DNA of 64,000 nt from Euphorbia lathyris (lineage: Eukaryota > Streptophyta > Magnoliopsida > Malpighiales > Euphorbiaceae): NCBI RefSeq assembly GCF_963576675.1, contig NC_088916.1:80307501-80371500 (forward strand), given 5' to 3'. The notes beneath the pieces were generated by a model. That model was not told the DNA's origin and made no database searches. It saw only the letters and a program-made list of their open reading frames with translations. Position 1 is the stretch's first letter. Every line of letters starts with the position of its first letter. This document shows, piece after piece, positions 52,993 to 62,854 of this stretch. Position numbers and translations under genes: made by a program.

Positions 52993-53819
52993 TTTGGAGG
53001 ATGTACATTACTTGTAAGTTAAAACTGAAAACATTGAGTCTTTAATCAGTATTACACTCTAATGATAGTCTTATATGTTCCAAGTCATAGTAAGGAATAA
53101 AATTTTACTTGTTATATACCCCATTGATTTGTTCTATCTTTGCTGTGTCAATTTTCAATTTTTAGGTGTTGAATATATTCTTGTCTATAATCATGTTCTA
53201 CAGAACATCTCTATCTGGCGCTGAGACTTCTCTAGGCCATGGGCTAACCAATAGATAGATATCGAGGGGAGCTTTTCCGTATGAGCATTCTATTGAGTCC
53301 TACTTCTGAAGATACACTTGAACCTAAGTCAATACTTGTTATTCAATTCCAAATATTATCCCATAAGATTGTCTTGCGTATCAAACTTCGACTCTTTTAG
53401 GAGCGCACACTATGGGCCTGACGGCCCCATAGTGGCATATGACTCTTTTCCTTTTAGAGACATCCCGCCTCTCTTTCTGAAGATAAATTGCTGTTCTCCT
53501 AGTCCCTCGTGGACTAGGTTGAATCACTTAAATTAATTGCCTCTTCACTAGCTCAGATGTGGTGGAGATCCTATACCAAAGAGCCCTGCCCCTTATAGTA
53601 GTTTTTATTCCAACTTCAACTTGGACTCTGGGAGAAACAATCATTGATATGTGCAATCAACACTCCTTACTAAAGTCTCCTCGGAAACTTTACCGATGCT
53701 CGGGCCAGTTCGCCTACAGGCCAACTACCTCCCCTTACACTGAGGTGGTGAATGTATTGTGGTAGTTTCTGTTTCTCTAGTATAATGAAACATGATTCTG
53801 CTGCATTGTTATCCACATG
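52993..53819. other. 3' region of the host gene and a higher-complexity spacer
   Basis: 53000-53190 is the probable 3' UTR side. From about 53200 to 53765 the sequence is more balanced in composition than its surroundings (for example GGGCCTGACGGCCCCATAG, TCGGGCCAGTTCGCCTACAG), with only short ORFs. It might be an organellar insertion or an old gene piece, but I cannot assign it. Confidence 0.35.
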
Positions 53820-54074
53820 CTTGAATTTGACCCTAACTTTTTCGGGGAAAGTGCAGATTTGACCCTAGTACAAATTTTAACCCTAACGTTTTTAAGCAAG
53901 ATCAATTTTACTTCTAGGTTACCAAAAATTTGAAAAGTCTGATTTACTGTTATTTAACTGTCACATCGTAGGAGTAAAATTGATCTTGCTTTGAAACATT
54001 AGGATTAAATTTGTACTATTTCGTACATCACGGCTAATTCTGCACTTCTCTAAACATTAGGGTCACCCTTGTCC
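53820..54074. mobile_element. Small foldback MITE
   Basis: 'TTGACCCTAAC' and 'GGAAAGTGCAGA' at the left pair with 'TCTGCACTTCTC' and 'TTAGGGTCA' at the right, and inward 'aagcaagatcaattttact' pairs with 'agtaaaattgatcttgctt'. No clear target duplication. Confidence 0.65.
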
Positions 54075-54999
54075 CTTTTTCTTATATCATATATGGGCAC
54101 ACTCAAGTGTACCTACCGTACAACTTTAAAGGGGTTCTCCTATTTAATTTATTGATAGATCTTCCAGCTCATGCATAGTTTTTTCAATATAGTTTACACG
54201 TACGGAAACTTTGATTTTAAAGCGTTTTATATTTTTATATCCATTTTGAAAACCTAAACTCTTAGAAAACTTGTACGAAATGTTTCGGGTCATGTTTCCC
54301 TAACTTATAAAATTTCGAAACTCATTTATTTTTAGAAGTTGATCAATGCTAGTCACGTTTTCAGTAAATCTCTAATATTTTCTAGATCGTTTTCTATAAG
54401 CTTTTAAAATGAAAAGAAATCTCTTTTTTTTTTCCCTCTATTAACTTTATAGATACATCCAAATACTTTTATTGTTTACAGGCTTTTTCCACATTTCAGT
54501 TTCTTATATATTTTATAAATATCATTTTGCTGTTTTCGTATCCGTATCCGTTTCCATTTCTATGTGACATAGGTTTATATTGAATTTTTGATGCAAAACA
54601 TCCTGCAGATAGAAGATTTCTTATGAATTGTGCATAGGGATGGCAACGATGTGCAGCTAGTGTCAATCCCAAACTCTTATCCGTTTATTTTTTAATTACC
54701 CATCCCCGTCCCTTTACTCTATCGGGTATACTTCAATGAGTAGGGTATGTGCGGCTAGTGTTGATCCCAAACTCTTATACGTTATAATTTATTTACTGTT
54801 TGGTTAGATTTCGGGATAATATGAGAGAGACGGAAGTACGGAGTTTTAGCAATTTATCAGTTAAATGTTAACCGTTGTTATTTATGGTTTCGTATATTTC
54901 GTTCTCTAAGGTGCACATCTGCATCTTGCATTTCCGGCTCCAGTTCTGAAGAAGCCTAAAACAAATTATTCAATGAGGCCTTCTAAAAATGTAAATGTT
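54075..54999. other. Spacer left of the viral insertion
   Basis: AT-rich, no gene. A phrase 'gtgcggctagtgttgatcccaaactcttat' (54748) repeats an earlier one at 54651, indicating a short duplication. Confidence 0.4.
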
Positions 55000-55061
55000 A
55001 AAAAAAAATTGATTTCTTTTTTCTATATGTATCCTTCTACTGTAATTTCCTTAATTAAACT
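55000..55061. repeat. 62-bp direct repeat, left copy
   Basis: Starts with an A run then TTGATTTCTTTTTTC and ends TTCCTTAATTAAACT. Identical by eye to 63363-63424. The two copies bracket the integrated virus: either a long target duplication or terminal redundancy of the viral genome. Confidence 0.92.
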
Positions 55062-55357
55062 ATATAGGTAGAAGATCAAAGGTGAAATTACCAAAAAGGA
55101 GATTACATCATCACAAAAGTTAAAAGTACAAACTTTTAGGTTACACGTGTCGAATGCTTCTTATTTTGCTCTTCCACCTCAAGCTTTACATCTTGCCACT
55201 AATCTCTAATGTTTCCACCTCATGCTTCTTCTTTGGACACATGTCTCTTCATATCTTCATGTCTTGCCACGTGTTGATCTTATTGCCACCTTTTCTTTAG
55301 GTATTGACACCTCGTTCTTATATTTCTTATTTTTCTTATCCATTTTTATCTCATTTT
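55062..55357 (-). promoter_or_regulatory. Pararetrovirus intergenic promoter region
   Basis: Between the last ORF and the left repeat. On the minus strand it ends TTCTACCTATATAG, a plausible TATA box at 55062-55068. Upstream are repeated motifs: TTCCACCTCA twice (55178, 55214), TCTTGCCAC twice (55192, 55262), CACGTG at 55268 and ACACGTGT at 55143. This is where a 35S-type promoter is expected in the family. Confidence 0.65.
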
Positions 55358-56458
55358 CTAAATAAATGGATCCTCCTCTTTTCTTGGATGGGCTTCTTCT
55401 TTGGGCCTTATGGAGTCAATATTCATGGGCTCAGGTCTTATGGGCTCAATTCTAATTAAACAAGATTTTCTTGGGCCATATATAGATTCATAATGGGCTA
55501 ATGTATCTGAACTATGTTTATATTTCTTATCCATCAATTTCGTATGCATTTCTATCAAAATTTGTTGACTCGTTTCATCATCCATTTCCATTAAATAGTT
55601 GATAGTTATCATTTCTTCAACTTCTCCATGATTCGATCTGGCTATTATAGCCACCTTTTTATTTCTAATATAGTCTTCGAGTCTACATTTGATCGTATGG
55701 ATTCCATGTGCTCGTTTTTCTCCTAACCAAGATTTAAAATTTTCTAATTTGCATGGAATGTCCCATTGATGGTCGGAATTATCTACATCAATCTTAGTGT
55801 TTCTACCAGTCTTAAAAATCTGAGCAATTATTATCGGTTTCCCTTCTAAGTCCATAGCAGCATCAAAAATTTGAACACAAAATATTCCTCTTCCAAATCT
55901 TAATCCAAGTTCGTCAATGGATCTGGGTATGATAGATGGGAGTTTTGAAACACTATTAAGGCTCTCATCAGTCATGACTTTGTCTAGAAATCCATATCGA
56001 AATAGTTTCTGAACAACATCTGGACTGCAGTCTTCTGAGCATATATACCTAGGGTATTTGGTCATCTTAATGGTTCTATATACGGTTTGACTCTTCTTAT
56101 ATGTAAAAAATTTCATGATATTCTTATATGCTTCTGTCATTTCTGGAGGGAATTGTATAACCTGGGAGGTTGTGATTTCTGATGAGTTCTGATTAATCAG
56201 CTTAGAATGGTTCAAGGTGGTGGCTCCTGAGAGTCCACTAGATGAAGTTGGCAGCTCAATTGGCTTCTTATGAAGATCTCCTAACAACTCATAAGATGAT
56301 CTAGGAGTCATGGTTCGTATATTCTGATTGTTCTGAGACTGGAGTTTCTTGAGTTCTTCCTCAAGGTTGTCCAGAAAGTTCTCATGATTTCTGATCATTG
56401 CCAGCATCTGGCGGTTCTGATTTCTGATTTCTGATATTCGCTGGATCATTATCTCCAT
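55358..56458 (-). CDS. Pararetrovirus last ORF, transactivator position (366 aa)
   Basis: Starts 77 nt inside the Pol ORF (out of frame) and is the last ORF before the promoter, the position of the ORF VI transactivator/inclusion-body protein in caulimoviruses and soymoviruses. The N terminus is a predicted coiled coil (ISEIRNQNRQMLAMI), the middle has an ordered block (LGLRFGRGIFCVQIFDAAMD) and the tail is Pro/Glu/Arg-rich. I do not see a diagnostic transactivator motif, so the role is inferred from position only. Confidence 0.7.
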   Translation of the reverse strand: MEIMIQRISEIRNQNRQMLAMIRNHENFLDNLEEELKKLQSQNNQNIRTMTPRSSYELLGDLHKKPIELPTSSSGLSGATTLNHSKLINQNSSEITTSQVIQFPPEMTEAYKNIMKFFTYKKSQTVYRTIKMTKYPRYICSEDCSPDVVQKLFRYGFLDKVMTDESLNSVSKLPSIIPRSIDELGLRFGRGIFCVQIFDAAMDLEGKPIIIAQIFKTGRNTKIDVDNSDHQWDIPCKLENFKSWLGEKRAHGIHTIKCRLEDYIRNKKVAIIARSNHGEVEEMITINYLMEMDDETSQQILIEMHTKLMDKKYKHSSDTLAHYESIYGPRKSCLIRIEPIRPEPMNIDSIRPKEEAHPRKEEDPFI

Positions 56459-58289
56459 TCCTGCTCAAAAAATCAGCTAAGATATTTCGTTTTCCAGAGA
56501 TAGGTTTAACAACAAAATTATAGCAATTGAAAAAACTTTGCCAATGCCTTCTTTTGTTCAATTCTGGTAGGGGATCTATTTTATTTCTGATAAATGCTCC
56601 TACTTGTGTATTATCTGTTCTTATGATAAATTCTATGGGTAACAAATGATACCTAAATCCTTTAATTCCATTTTTAACAGCTAGTAATTCTTTTTCATTG
56701 ATATGATAATTTTTCTCTGAGGGTTTCCAAGTTCCTGATCTATAGCCACATATTAAAGGAGTTTCTTTGTCTATATCTTCTTTTCTATATGCGATGAGTA
56801 CTGCTCCCCACCCGATATCACTAGCATCTGTATATAATTCTAATTGATCATTATCTTTAGGTAGTCTTAATTTTGGGAGAACTTTTACTGCTTCTTTTAT
56901 TTTTCTTATAGTATCAGTGTGAGTTGTCGTCCATTCAAATACTTTATGTTTCTTAATTAGCTCTTGCAAGGGTTGTCGTAATTTTGGTAAGTCTTTTATA
57001 TAATCTGATGCATAATTTATTATTCCTAGAAATTGTTGGACTTCTTTCTTAGTATCTAATTTTTCTTTAAAATTTTCGATTCTAGTTACGATATGATCTT
57101 GTAGTTGTAATCCTTCACTATCTATTATATATCCTAAATATTCTATTTTATTTTTAAAGATTTCTGATTTCTTTTCAGATAAAAGGATTCCATGTTGTCG
57201 TACTGTTTTTATAAATGCATCTAGGTGCTGTAAATGGTCTGCTATATTATTGCTATAGATTAATATATCATCGACATAAACTACACAGAAGTCATTTAAT
57301 TTTCTAAATATCGTATCCATTCGTCGTTGAAATATCTGGGGTGCATTTTTCAAACCAAAAGGTAACACAATCCATTCATAATGTCCTTGTGGTGCACTAA
57401 ATGCTGTTAAAGGTCTTGATTCTTTAGTAAGCTTAATTTGCCAAAAGCCACTTTTACAATCAAATTTACTAAACCACTTTTTTCCTGATAATCTATTAAT
57501 TAAATTTCTCTTATAAGGTAAAAAATATCCATCAAAAATCGTTTTCTTATTTAGTTCTCGATAATCTATTACCATTCTTGCTTTGCCTCTCTTTTGTTCG
57601 CTATGTTTTCTTACTAAGAATGCCGGGCTACTATGAGGGCTTTTACTTTCTTGAATTAATTTTAAGTCTAATAATTCTTTTATTTGTATTTCAAATTCCT
57701 TTTGATCATCAGGACTATATCTTATTGGTCTAGTGCGAACAACATCATTAGGGTTTATGAGTTCTATCTTAGCATATATCTTTTCTTTTTCCCACAACGT
57801 TATAGGGTTTTCTCCAAAGTTGATCTTTAAATGGTCTAAATATTCTAAATTAGTATCTCTGTTTGTTTTGATATTATGTATTGTGAGTGGATATAAAGGT
57901 AGGACGCGCTTAAGGATAATCCATTTATTACAAGGAGTTAAAAGACTTATGGTTTCAGGTTTGATTAGCTGGACTTTAAAGAAATCAAGAAAATTATTTC
58001 CTAATAATATATGTTGTTTCATATTATTTTCTTGATAAATTATGGGTAATCGAAAGATTGTCTTGTTAAGTATTAATCTCATATTTTCGGCTATAATATC
58101 TAATTCTTTCATTTGTTCATTAAATCCTGTAACTCTGACCTTATGTCCTTTAGATCTTTTCCATTTATGGGGAACTAGTACATCTTGCTTCGCTAAACAT
58201 ATATCAGCTCCACTATCTATAAATATGCGGCGTTTTATAATCTTATTAGGTTTATATTCTACCGGTGCTTCTACATATATGGCTACCAT
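56382..58289 (-). CDS. Pararetrovirus protease-reverse transcriptase-RNase H (635 aa)
   Basis: Replication polyprotein. Retropepsin: IDSGAD with catalytic D25 and ILLG at 94-97. RT: MVIDYRELNKKT (239-250), LPFGLKNAPQIFQRRM (309-324) and catalytic YVDD at 338-341. RNase H: YTDASDIGWGAVL (D488), INEKELLAV (530-538) and RTDNTQ (D559). Length and order are usual for the family, and all catalytic residues are present. The ATG overlaps the coat-protein stop as TAATG, a termination-reinitiation arrangement. No internal stop. Confidence 0.95.
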   Translation of the reverse strand: MVAIYVEAPVEYKPNKIIKRRIFIDSGADICLAKQDVLVPHKWKRSKGHKVRVTGFNEQMKELDIIAENMRLILNKTIFRLPIIYQENNMKQHILLGNNFLDFFKVQLIKPETISLLTPCNKWIILKRVLPLYPLTIHNIKTNRDTNLEYLDHLKINFGENPITLWEKEKIYAKIELINPNDVVRTRPIRYSPDDQKEFEIQIKELLDLKLIQESKSPHSSPAFLVRKHSEQKRGKARMVIDYRELNKKTIFDGYFLPYKRNLINRLSGKKWFSKFDCKSGFWQIKLTKESRPLTAFSAPQGHYEWIVLPFGLKNAPQIFQRRMDTIFRKLNDFCVVYVDDILIYSNNIADHLQHLDAFIKTVRQHGILLSEKKSEIFKNKIEYLGYIIDSEGLQLQDHIVTRIENFKEKLDTKKEVQQFLGIINYASDYIKDLPKLRQPLQELIKKHKVFEWTTTHTDTIRKIKEAVKVLPKLRLPKDNDQLELYTDASDIGWGAVLIAYRKEDIDKETPLICGYRSGTWKPSEKNYHINEKELLAVKNGIKGFRYHLLPIEFIIRTDNTQVGAFIRNKIDPLPELNKRRHWQSFFNCYNFVVKPISGKRNILADFLSRNGDNDPANIRNQKSEPPDAGNDQKS

Positions 58290-60292
58290 TAGTTATTAGT
58301 TTCACTATCTTCATATTCTATTGGTTCTAATTCTTCTGAGTTCTCACCTTCTGTTTCAGTAATATAAAATTCATCTTCTTTATGCCATTTATCATCGCTG
58401 GCTCTTATTTGTTCTAGACTCATTATAAATTCTGTTGTTCCTATATATTTGACACCTTTTTGTTTTAATTTAGGGCATTTATTAGCATAATGTCCTTTCT
58501 CATTACAATTCCAACATTTACATTCTGTAAGTTTAGTATTTTTATCCCTTAGTGGTCTTTCTCGTCTTTTCCTAAATTTTCGTTTATATCTAAATCTGTT
58601 CCGATTTTCGGGATTATTTTTATATCGTCTAAATCGTTTTCGTCGAAATCGTCCATTATCATACTTGTTAGTATAAGACTTCTTATATGTCGGATTATGT
58701 CTATAAGTGCGATTAGGAGTATATCGTCTATATTTTCTCCTAATTTTATCATCACAACCAAAAACTAACCGTTTTTCCGTGAATCCACATATTTCTCGTA
58801 ACCCGAGTTTCTTATCCTTTTTAACCTTTTGTTGAACTCTATATTCTTCACATTTTCGCATAAGATAAGCTCGTAGTACTCTAATTCTTTCTCCTAATGT
58901 ATTTTCTTTTGGTTCTAATTGAGTATATTCTTTTGAAACTTCTACGTTGTATGGGTTTGGTAAGTGGTCATAATATAGTTGTTGGTATATCAATCCTTCT
59001 TGTGGTAAAAACCTAGCTTCATAAAAGAACTTAGTAAAACTGATAGTATATTCTGGTAATTTACTAATTTTACAACATTTCATGTTATTCAAATTCATTA
59101 TTATTTCAGCTTTTCTTTCAGCAAATACTGTTTCTCTAGCCACTAACCATCTTTCTCCTAAAAATTCTCTTTTTAATACCATATCGAATAATAATAACAT
59201 TGATTTCCAATCATGAGCACAAGCTTCTATTTGTGGTCTTAACTGATGAGTTATAGATTCCATCCAAAATCCTACTTTTCCTATCATTGTTTTAGAGATT
59301 AGGTCATACATATAATCTAAATTTTCAGTGTGAGATGAATTCATTAAGGCTATGTACATTCCTAAATTCCAATCATTTATTCGTCTACTTATTTCTTGTT
59401 CATCATAGACATTATCTAAGTCTAAAAAATATCCATTTGGATTTAATCCTTGAGACATAGATCCTATAAATTCTTTAAAGTCTCCTTGTTGGCCTATAGG
59501 TATATGTTGTGGAATCGTAGGTACTCTTTTAGTTACTACGTCTAAATTGGGGTCTATCATTTCTTCTTCTGGATAATTATCGGCATCTTCGTTTACTATA
59601 TTTTCTGATCCTATATCTGATTCTTCATACCTAGTGTATTTGTTGTTGTATTCGTTGTTTTCTATATCACTTTCTGGTTCTTCTTCTATTATTGCATTAA
59701 TGTTCTTCATTTGTTCTAATGCTTTCATTATTTGATGATTTTCTTCTATTAATTTTGTTTCATCTTTATTTTCTTCTTCTATATACCCAATGATTTTTAG
59801 TTTATTTTCACTTTGAATATCTGAACTATCTGAACTATCACTACTACTGTTACTGATGTGAATAGTTTTCCCTTTTACTTCTTTAACCATTGTTCTTAAG
59901 ACTCTTACTTCTTCCTTTAATTCTTTTAATTCATCTGTAATGTGGATTAGCTCTGTTTTTGTTTGTTTTAATTCTAGCTTTGTTTCTTTTAATTCTTTTT
60001 TAGTATTTTTAAATTTGTGTTTATATTTTTTATATTTTTCGACCCATTCTGTACTCGAATTTATGACTAATTTTATGTTTTCTTTTTGTAGGTCTTTGAT
60101 TTCTTTATGTTGTTTTTCGATTTTTAGTTGAAGGTATTCGGCTTCGGTGCTTACGTCTACATTGGATGGTTTAGCATCATTGTCTTTGAGTTTGCTGTTT
60201 TTTAGTGGTTCATATTTGTATTTTTCCTTTTCAATAATGTCTTGGGCGTGATTTTTAAGAAATGTTATTACACTATGTTCTTGTTCGGCCAT
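58289..60292 (-). CDS. Pararetrovirus coat protein (667 aa)
   Basis: Structural protein precursor. Residues about 50-150 form a Lys/Glu-rich coiled coil (KHKFKNTKKELKETK), followed by an acidic region, a central folded capsid domain (about 270-500), a very basic stretch (YKNNPENRNRFRYKRKF) and the zinc knuckle CWNCNEKGHYANKC at 593-606. The C terminus is acidic (SEELEPIEYED). Acidic ends around a basic-knuckle core are usual for caulimovirid coat precursors, which are trimmed by the viral protease. Starts 4 nt after the upstream ORF. Confidence 0.92.
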   Translation of the reverse strand: MAEQEHSVITFLKNHAQDIIEKEKYKYEPLKNSKLKDNDAKPSNVDVSTEAEYLQLKIEKQHKEIKDLQKENIKLVINSSTEWVEKYKKYKHKFKNTKKELKETKLELKQTKTELIHITDELKELKEEVRVLRTMVKEVKGKTIHISNSSSDSSDSSDIQSENKLKIIGYIEEENKDETKLIEENHQIMKALEQMKNINAIIEEEPESDIENNEYNNKYTRYEESDIGSENIVNEDADNYPEEEMIDPNLDVVTKRVPTIPQHIPIGQQGDFKEFIGSMSQGLNPNGYFLDLDNVYDEQEISRRINDWNLGMYIALMNSSHTENLDYMYDLISKTMIGKVGFWMESITHQLRPQIEACAHDWKSMLLLFDMVLKREFLGERWLVARETVFAERKAEIIMNLNNMKCCKISKLPEYTISFTKFFYEARFLPQEGLIYQQLYYDHLPNPYNVEVSKEYTQLEPKENTLGERIRVLRAYLMRKCEEYRVQQKVKKDKKLGLREICGFTEKRLVFGCDDKIRRKYRRYTPNRTYRHNPTYKKSYTNKYDNGRFRRKRFRRYKNNPENRNRFRYKRKFRKRRERPLRDKNTKLTECKCWNCNEKGHYANKCPKLKQKGVKYIGTTEFIMSLEQIRASDDKWHKEDEFYITETEGENSEELEPIEYEDSETNN

Positions 60293-60296
60293 TAGA

Positions 60297-60731
60297 TTAG
60301 AATTGTCCTTTTTTGTGTAAATCGGTTAACAGATCTAAGGTTTTATTTACGGTTGTAGGGATTTTAGGTTTTATTTCACTTATATCCATCATTATTGGGT
60401 CCTTGCTTCGTCTCCAAGCATCTATGGGTACTATTTCTGGAGTTTTAGTTTGTGTTATAGTAATGTTTAGATTTTCTCCTGAGGTAATGCTACAGCTTTC
60501 TTCTATGGGTCTTTTTCTTTTGTCTATATTAGCTACTAACATGTTTAATTTTTCCAAAATTATCTTAAACGTTGGTATTTCCGATGTATTCCACAGTTTT
60601 GTTAATTCATGTGTTATCATTTCTTGGATTTGAATATGGTTTTCTTGTATTAAACTAAGAGTATTCTTTAATTGTTCTTTTGCTACAATCTCTATCCATA
60701 TTTGGTCCAATTTTTGGTTAGGATCACTCAT
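60297..60731 (-). CDS. Pararetrovirus small ORF (144 aa), possible virion-associated protein
   Basis: Lies directly before the coat ORF, the position of the virion-associated protein in caulimoviruses. The N-terminal half is helical and Ile/Leu/Gln-rich (coiled-coil-like), the rest Thr/Pro/Lys-rich, ending KKGQF. Its ATG overlaps the stop of the 55-aa ORF (ATGAGTGA). No motif proves the role. Confidence 0.7.
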   Translation of the reverse strand: MSDPNQKLDQIWIEIVAKEQLKNTLSLIQENHIQIQEMITHELTKLWNTSEIPTFKIILEKLNMLVANIDKRKRPIEESCSITSGENLNITITQTKTPEIVPIDAWRRSKDPIMMDISEIKPKIPTTVNKTLDLLTDLHKKGQF

Positions 60732-60891
60732 CTTTGTAGATTCTTTTTATCCATCCGTCTTCAAGTTTGATCCATTCTTTCTTAGGTGGTTCTAATAAAG
60801 AGTTTAATTGTTTGATTTCACATTCTAGTCTCTGTTGTTTAGATTCAATTTCTAAATATTTTATTTGAGATTCTATGATTGTCTCTGCCAT
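60724..60891 (-). CDS. Pararetrovirus 55-aa mini-ORF
   Basis: ATG at 60891 to TGA at 60724-60726. It begins MAETIIESQIKYLEIE, is strongly helical and charged, and ends WIKRIYKDE. The stop overlaps the start of the next ORF by 8 nt, and the frame is tightly packed between MP and the 144-aa ORF, which argues that it is translated in the polycistronic mRNA. Function unknown. Confidence 0.65.
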   Translation of the reverse strand: MAETIIESQIKYLEIESKQQRLECEIKQLNSLLEPPKKEWIKLEDGWIKRIYKDE

Positions 60892-60947
60892 AATAGTTTT
60901 TATTATTTGTAATTTTTTCTCTTTTTTATCAAGTTGTTGTCATATGT

Positions 60948-62219
60948 TCATATTTTATTTATATACCGTATTTTGTTTTGGTCCTCTATCGTAATTCCTT
61001 CATTATTTATCTTATATTTTATTTTATTTAAAAAGTCGTATCCTAATAATAGTGCATACGTACTATCATATTCTGTTACTCCTACAATTATCTCATATTC
61101 TAGATCTTGAATTTTAAATCGAATTCTTATGCTTTTAGTTATGATTATTTCTCTTGTACTATTTGGACAGTTATAAGTTTGTGGTTCGATTAGTTCACAT
61201 TTATTCTCATTTATTTGGCTAATATGTACTAAACTTTTGGTTCCTGTATTAATTTCAGCTATACAGTCAGTTGCTCGTAGCTCATTAAATAATATTACTT
61301 TTATTCGTAACTTATCTTCATAATATGTATGTAATAAATCTAATGTTCTCGGTTGTCTTATTATGTCTTTCTTAAAACTTAACCTTCCTCCTTCTATCCT
61401 AGGTAATAATTTCTGGATTGGTTGTAGTTTTCTAGAATTAAAATCTATACATATTTCGTCTGGTATTGTTATGATGGAATTTTCCTTATGTTCTAGTGGT
61501 TCTAATATTTCCTGATATAATTTTGGTACTAATATATCCCTATCATTTTGTTTTCTGATATGATGATTACCTGTAAGGGCATATATCATTTTTGTTTCTA
61601 TACTAATTACTTTACTTCCTGGGGGCATTCTTATTCCTTCTAATTTATAATAGAGTGTTAAAGCTAGATCTTTATGTTTATCTTCTAATGAGATACTAAA
61701 ATCTGGTTGAATTGTGAATTTAAGTTTCTGATAAATTAAGTTTCCTCTTACTACTGCTATTAAGGCATCTTGGATATTATCTAATATTCTATCATCTAAT
61801 ACATATATTTGAATAGGAGTATCGATATTTTTCTGAAAATATGCTTTTATAGTGAATTCTATGCCTCCAAAGTAAATATTCCTATATTTCTTTGCTTCTT
61901 TATGTGATAATTTGGATAATTCTCTTTTTATTACGTCATTTGTTATTAAATTTATCCTTGCTCTACCATGTATAGTAGTTGTATCTATAATATTCTCATG
62001 CTTCTGAACAATATATCGTATATTTTTATTTCTCTCAAACCATTTTGTTTTAAATATCTTATTTACAGATAGCTCTTCAGTTTCATCTTGTATTTTCTGA
62101 TAAATATCTGGTTTAAAACTTAAAGTTTGAGTTATACCACCTTCATAAGTATCCATTTGATAGTAGATATTAGTATTTTCTGTATGGGTTTGTTCTGTTA
62201 TTTCTTTATTCTCTTCCAT
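60948..62219 (-). CDS. Pararetrovirus movement protein with C-terminal retropepsin-like domain (423 aa)
   Basis: Residues about 45-240 look like a 30K-superfamily movement protein (YFGGIEFTIKAYF then LDDRI, with the conserved Asp after a hydrophobic strand; KLEGIRMPPGSKVIS). Such proteins build tubules at plasmodesmata. Residues about 300-420 read like a retropepsin: a strand-rich block, INTGT at 323-327 where Asp-Ser/Thr-Gly is expected, and ALLLGYDFL at 389-397 matching ILLGNNFL of the Pol protease. Asp to Asn would make it inactive. Overlaps the upstream ORF by 14 nt. Confidence 0.85.
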   Translation of the reverse strand: MEENKEITEQTHTENTNIYYQMDTYEGGITQTLSFKPDIYQKIQDETEELSVNKIFKTKWFERNKNIRYIVQKHENIIDTTTIHGRARINLITNDVIKRELSKLSHKEAKKYRNIYFGGIEFTIKAYFQKNIDTPIQIYVLDDRILDNIQDALIAVVRGNLIYQKLKFTIQPDFSISLEDKHKDLALTLYYKLEGIRMPPGSKVISIETKMIYALTGNHHIRKQNDRDILVPKLYQEILEPLEHKENSIITIPDEICIDFNSRKLQPIQKLLPRIEGGRLSFKKDIIRQPRTLDLLHTYYEDKLRIKVILFNELRATDCIAEINTGTKSLVHISQINENKCELIEPQTYNCPNSTREIIITKSIRIRFKIQDLEYEIIVGVTEYDSTYALLLGYDFLNKIKYKINNEGITIEDQNKIRYINKI

Positions 62220-62529
62220 TGATTAAAGCTTGAATATGTCTGTAACTTTCAGTAATTATTTGTTTTTGAATTTCTATTGTCTCTTCTTGCTCTCTATGTT
62301 TTTCTTCTAATCGTTTTACTTCATCTTCTAAGTCAAAAACTCTTTTTTGTAATTTTATCTTTTCAATACGCTTAGCATCTAAAGCACCTTGTGCTACTTC
62401 TAATTGTCTATCTTTTAATTCCATAATTTGTAATGCTCTTCTACAACTTATAATATGTTGATTGATATCCTGATTATAAATTAATGGTTTTTCAGCAATA
62501 ATCCTAAGACTTTCAACTGGTATATCCAT
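62206..62529 (-). CDS. Pararetrovirus coiled-coil ORF (107 aa)
   Basis: Mostly a long charged helix with heptad-like spacing (LEDEVKRLEEKHREQEETIE). Starts 3 nt after the previous ORF and overlaps MP by 14 nt. A small coiled-coil protein before or after MP recurs in this family (aphid-factor or virion-associated roles), but I cannot choose one. Confidence 0.75.
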   Translation of the reverse strand: MDIPVESLRIIAEKPLIYNQDINQHIISCRRALQIMELKDRQLEVAQGALDAKRIEKIKLQKRVFDLEDEVKRLEEKHREQEETIEIQKQIITESYRHIQALINGRE

Positions 62530-62532
62530 TAT

Positions 62533-62811
62533 CTAGTGTGTATAATTCTGAAAAATCACGATTGTGAAATTAATTAGGCATTTAATCATTTCTACTTTTC
62601 TTATTAACATTATATGCCTATTTAGATCACTAGTTCCTATATTAAGGAGATGTTGGTAATATTCTAATAATATAATTAATTTGCCTAATAGAATAGAAAT
62701 TTCTAAACTATTGCTTAAATCTAATTCAATTATGCCGCTTGTAATTTTATCAACTGCTTTCCTATGAATATTAAGCTGTGATGCAAACATACTGGTATAT
62801 GAAGATGACAT
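62533..62811 (-). CDS. Pararetrovirus first ORF (92 aa)
   Basis: First ORF after the primer site, 43 nt downstream of it. Begins MSSSYTSMFASQLNIHRKAV, continues hydrophobic and helical (ISILLGKLIILLEYY) and ends NYTH. Family unknown; small ORFs in this place exist in soymoviruses and caulimoviruses. Confidence 0.7.
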   Translation of the reverse strand: MSSSYTSMFASQLNIHRKAVDKITSGIIELDLSNSLEISILLGKLIILLEYYQHLLNIGTSDLNRHIMLIRKVEMIKCLINFTIVIFQNYTH

Positions 62812-62854
62812 AGTGATTTCAAAAAGTTCTAACTATTTGTGAGATCCTTTGAAA

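Noticed and set aside
59940..60131. Plus-strand ORFs across the viral region (for example 57733, 58042, 59940, 60313)
   Set aside because: Shadows of the minus-strand viral genes; Phe/Ser-rich translations with no domain.
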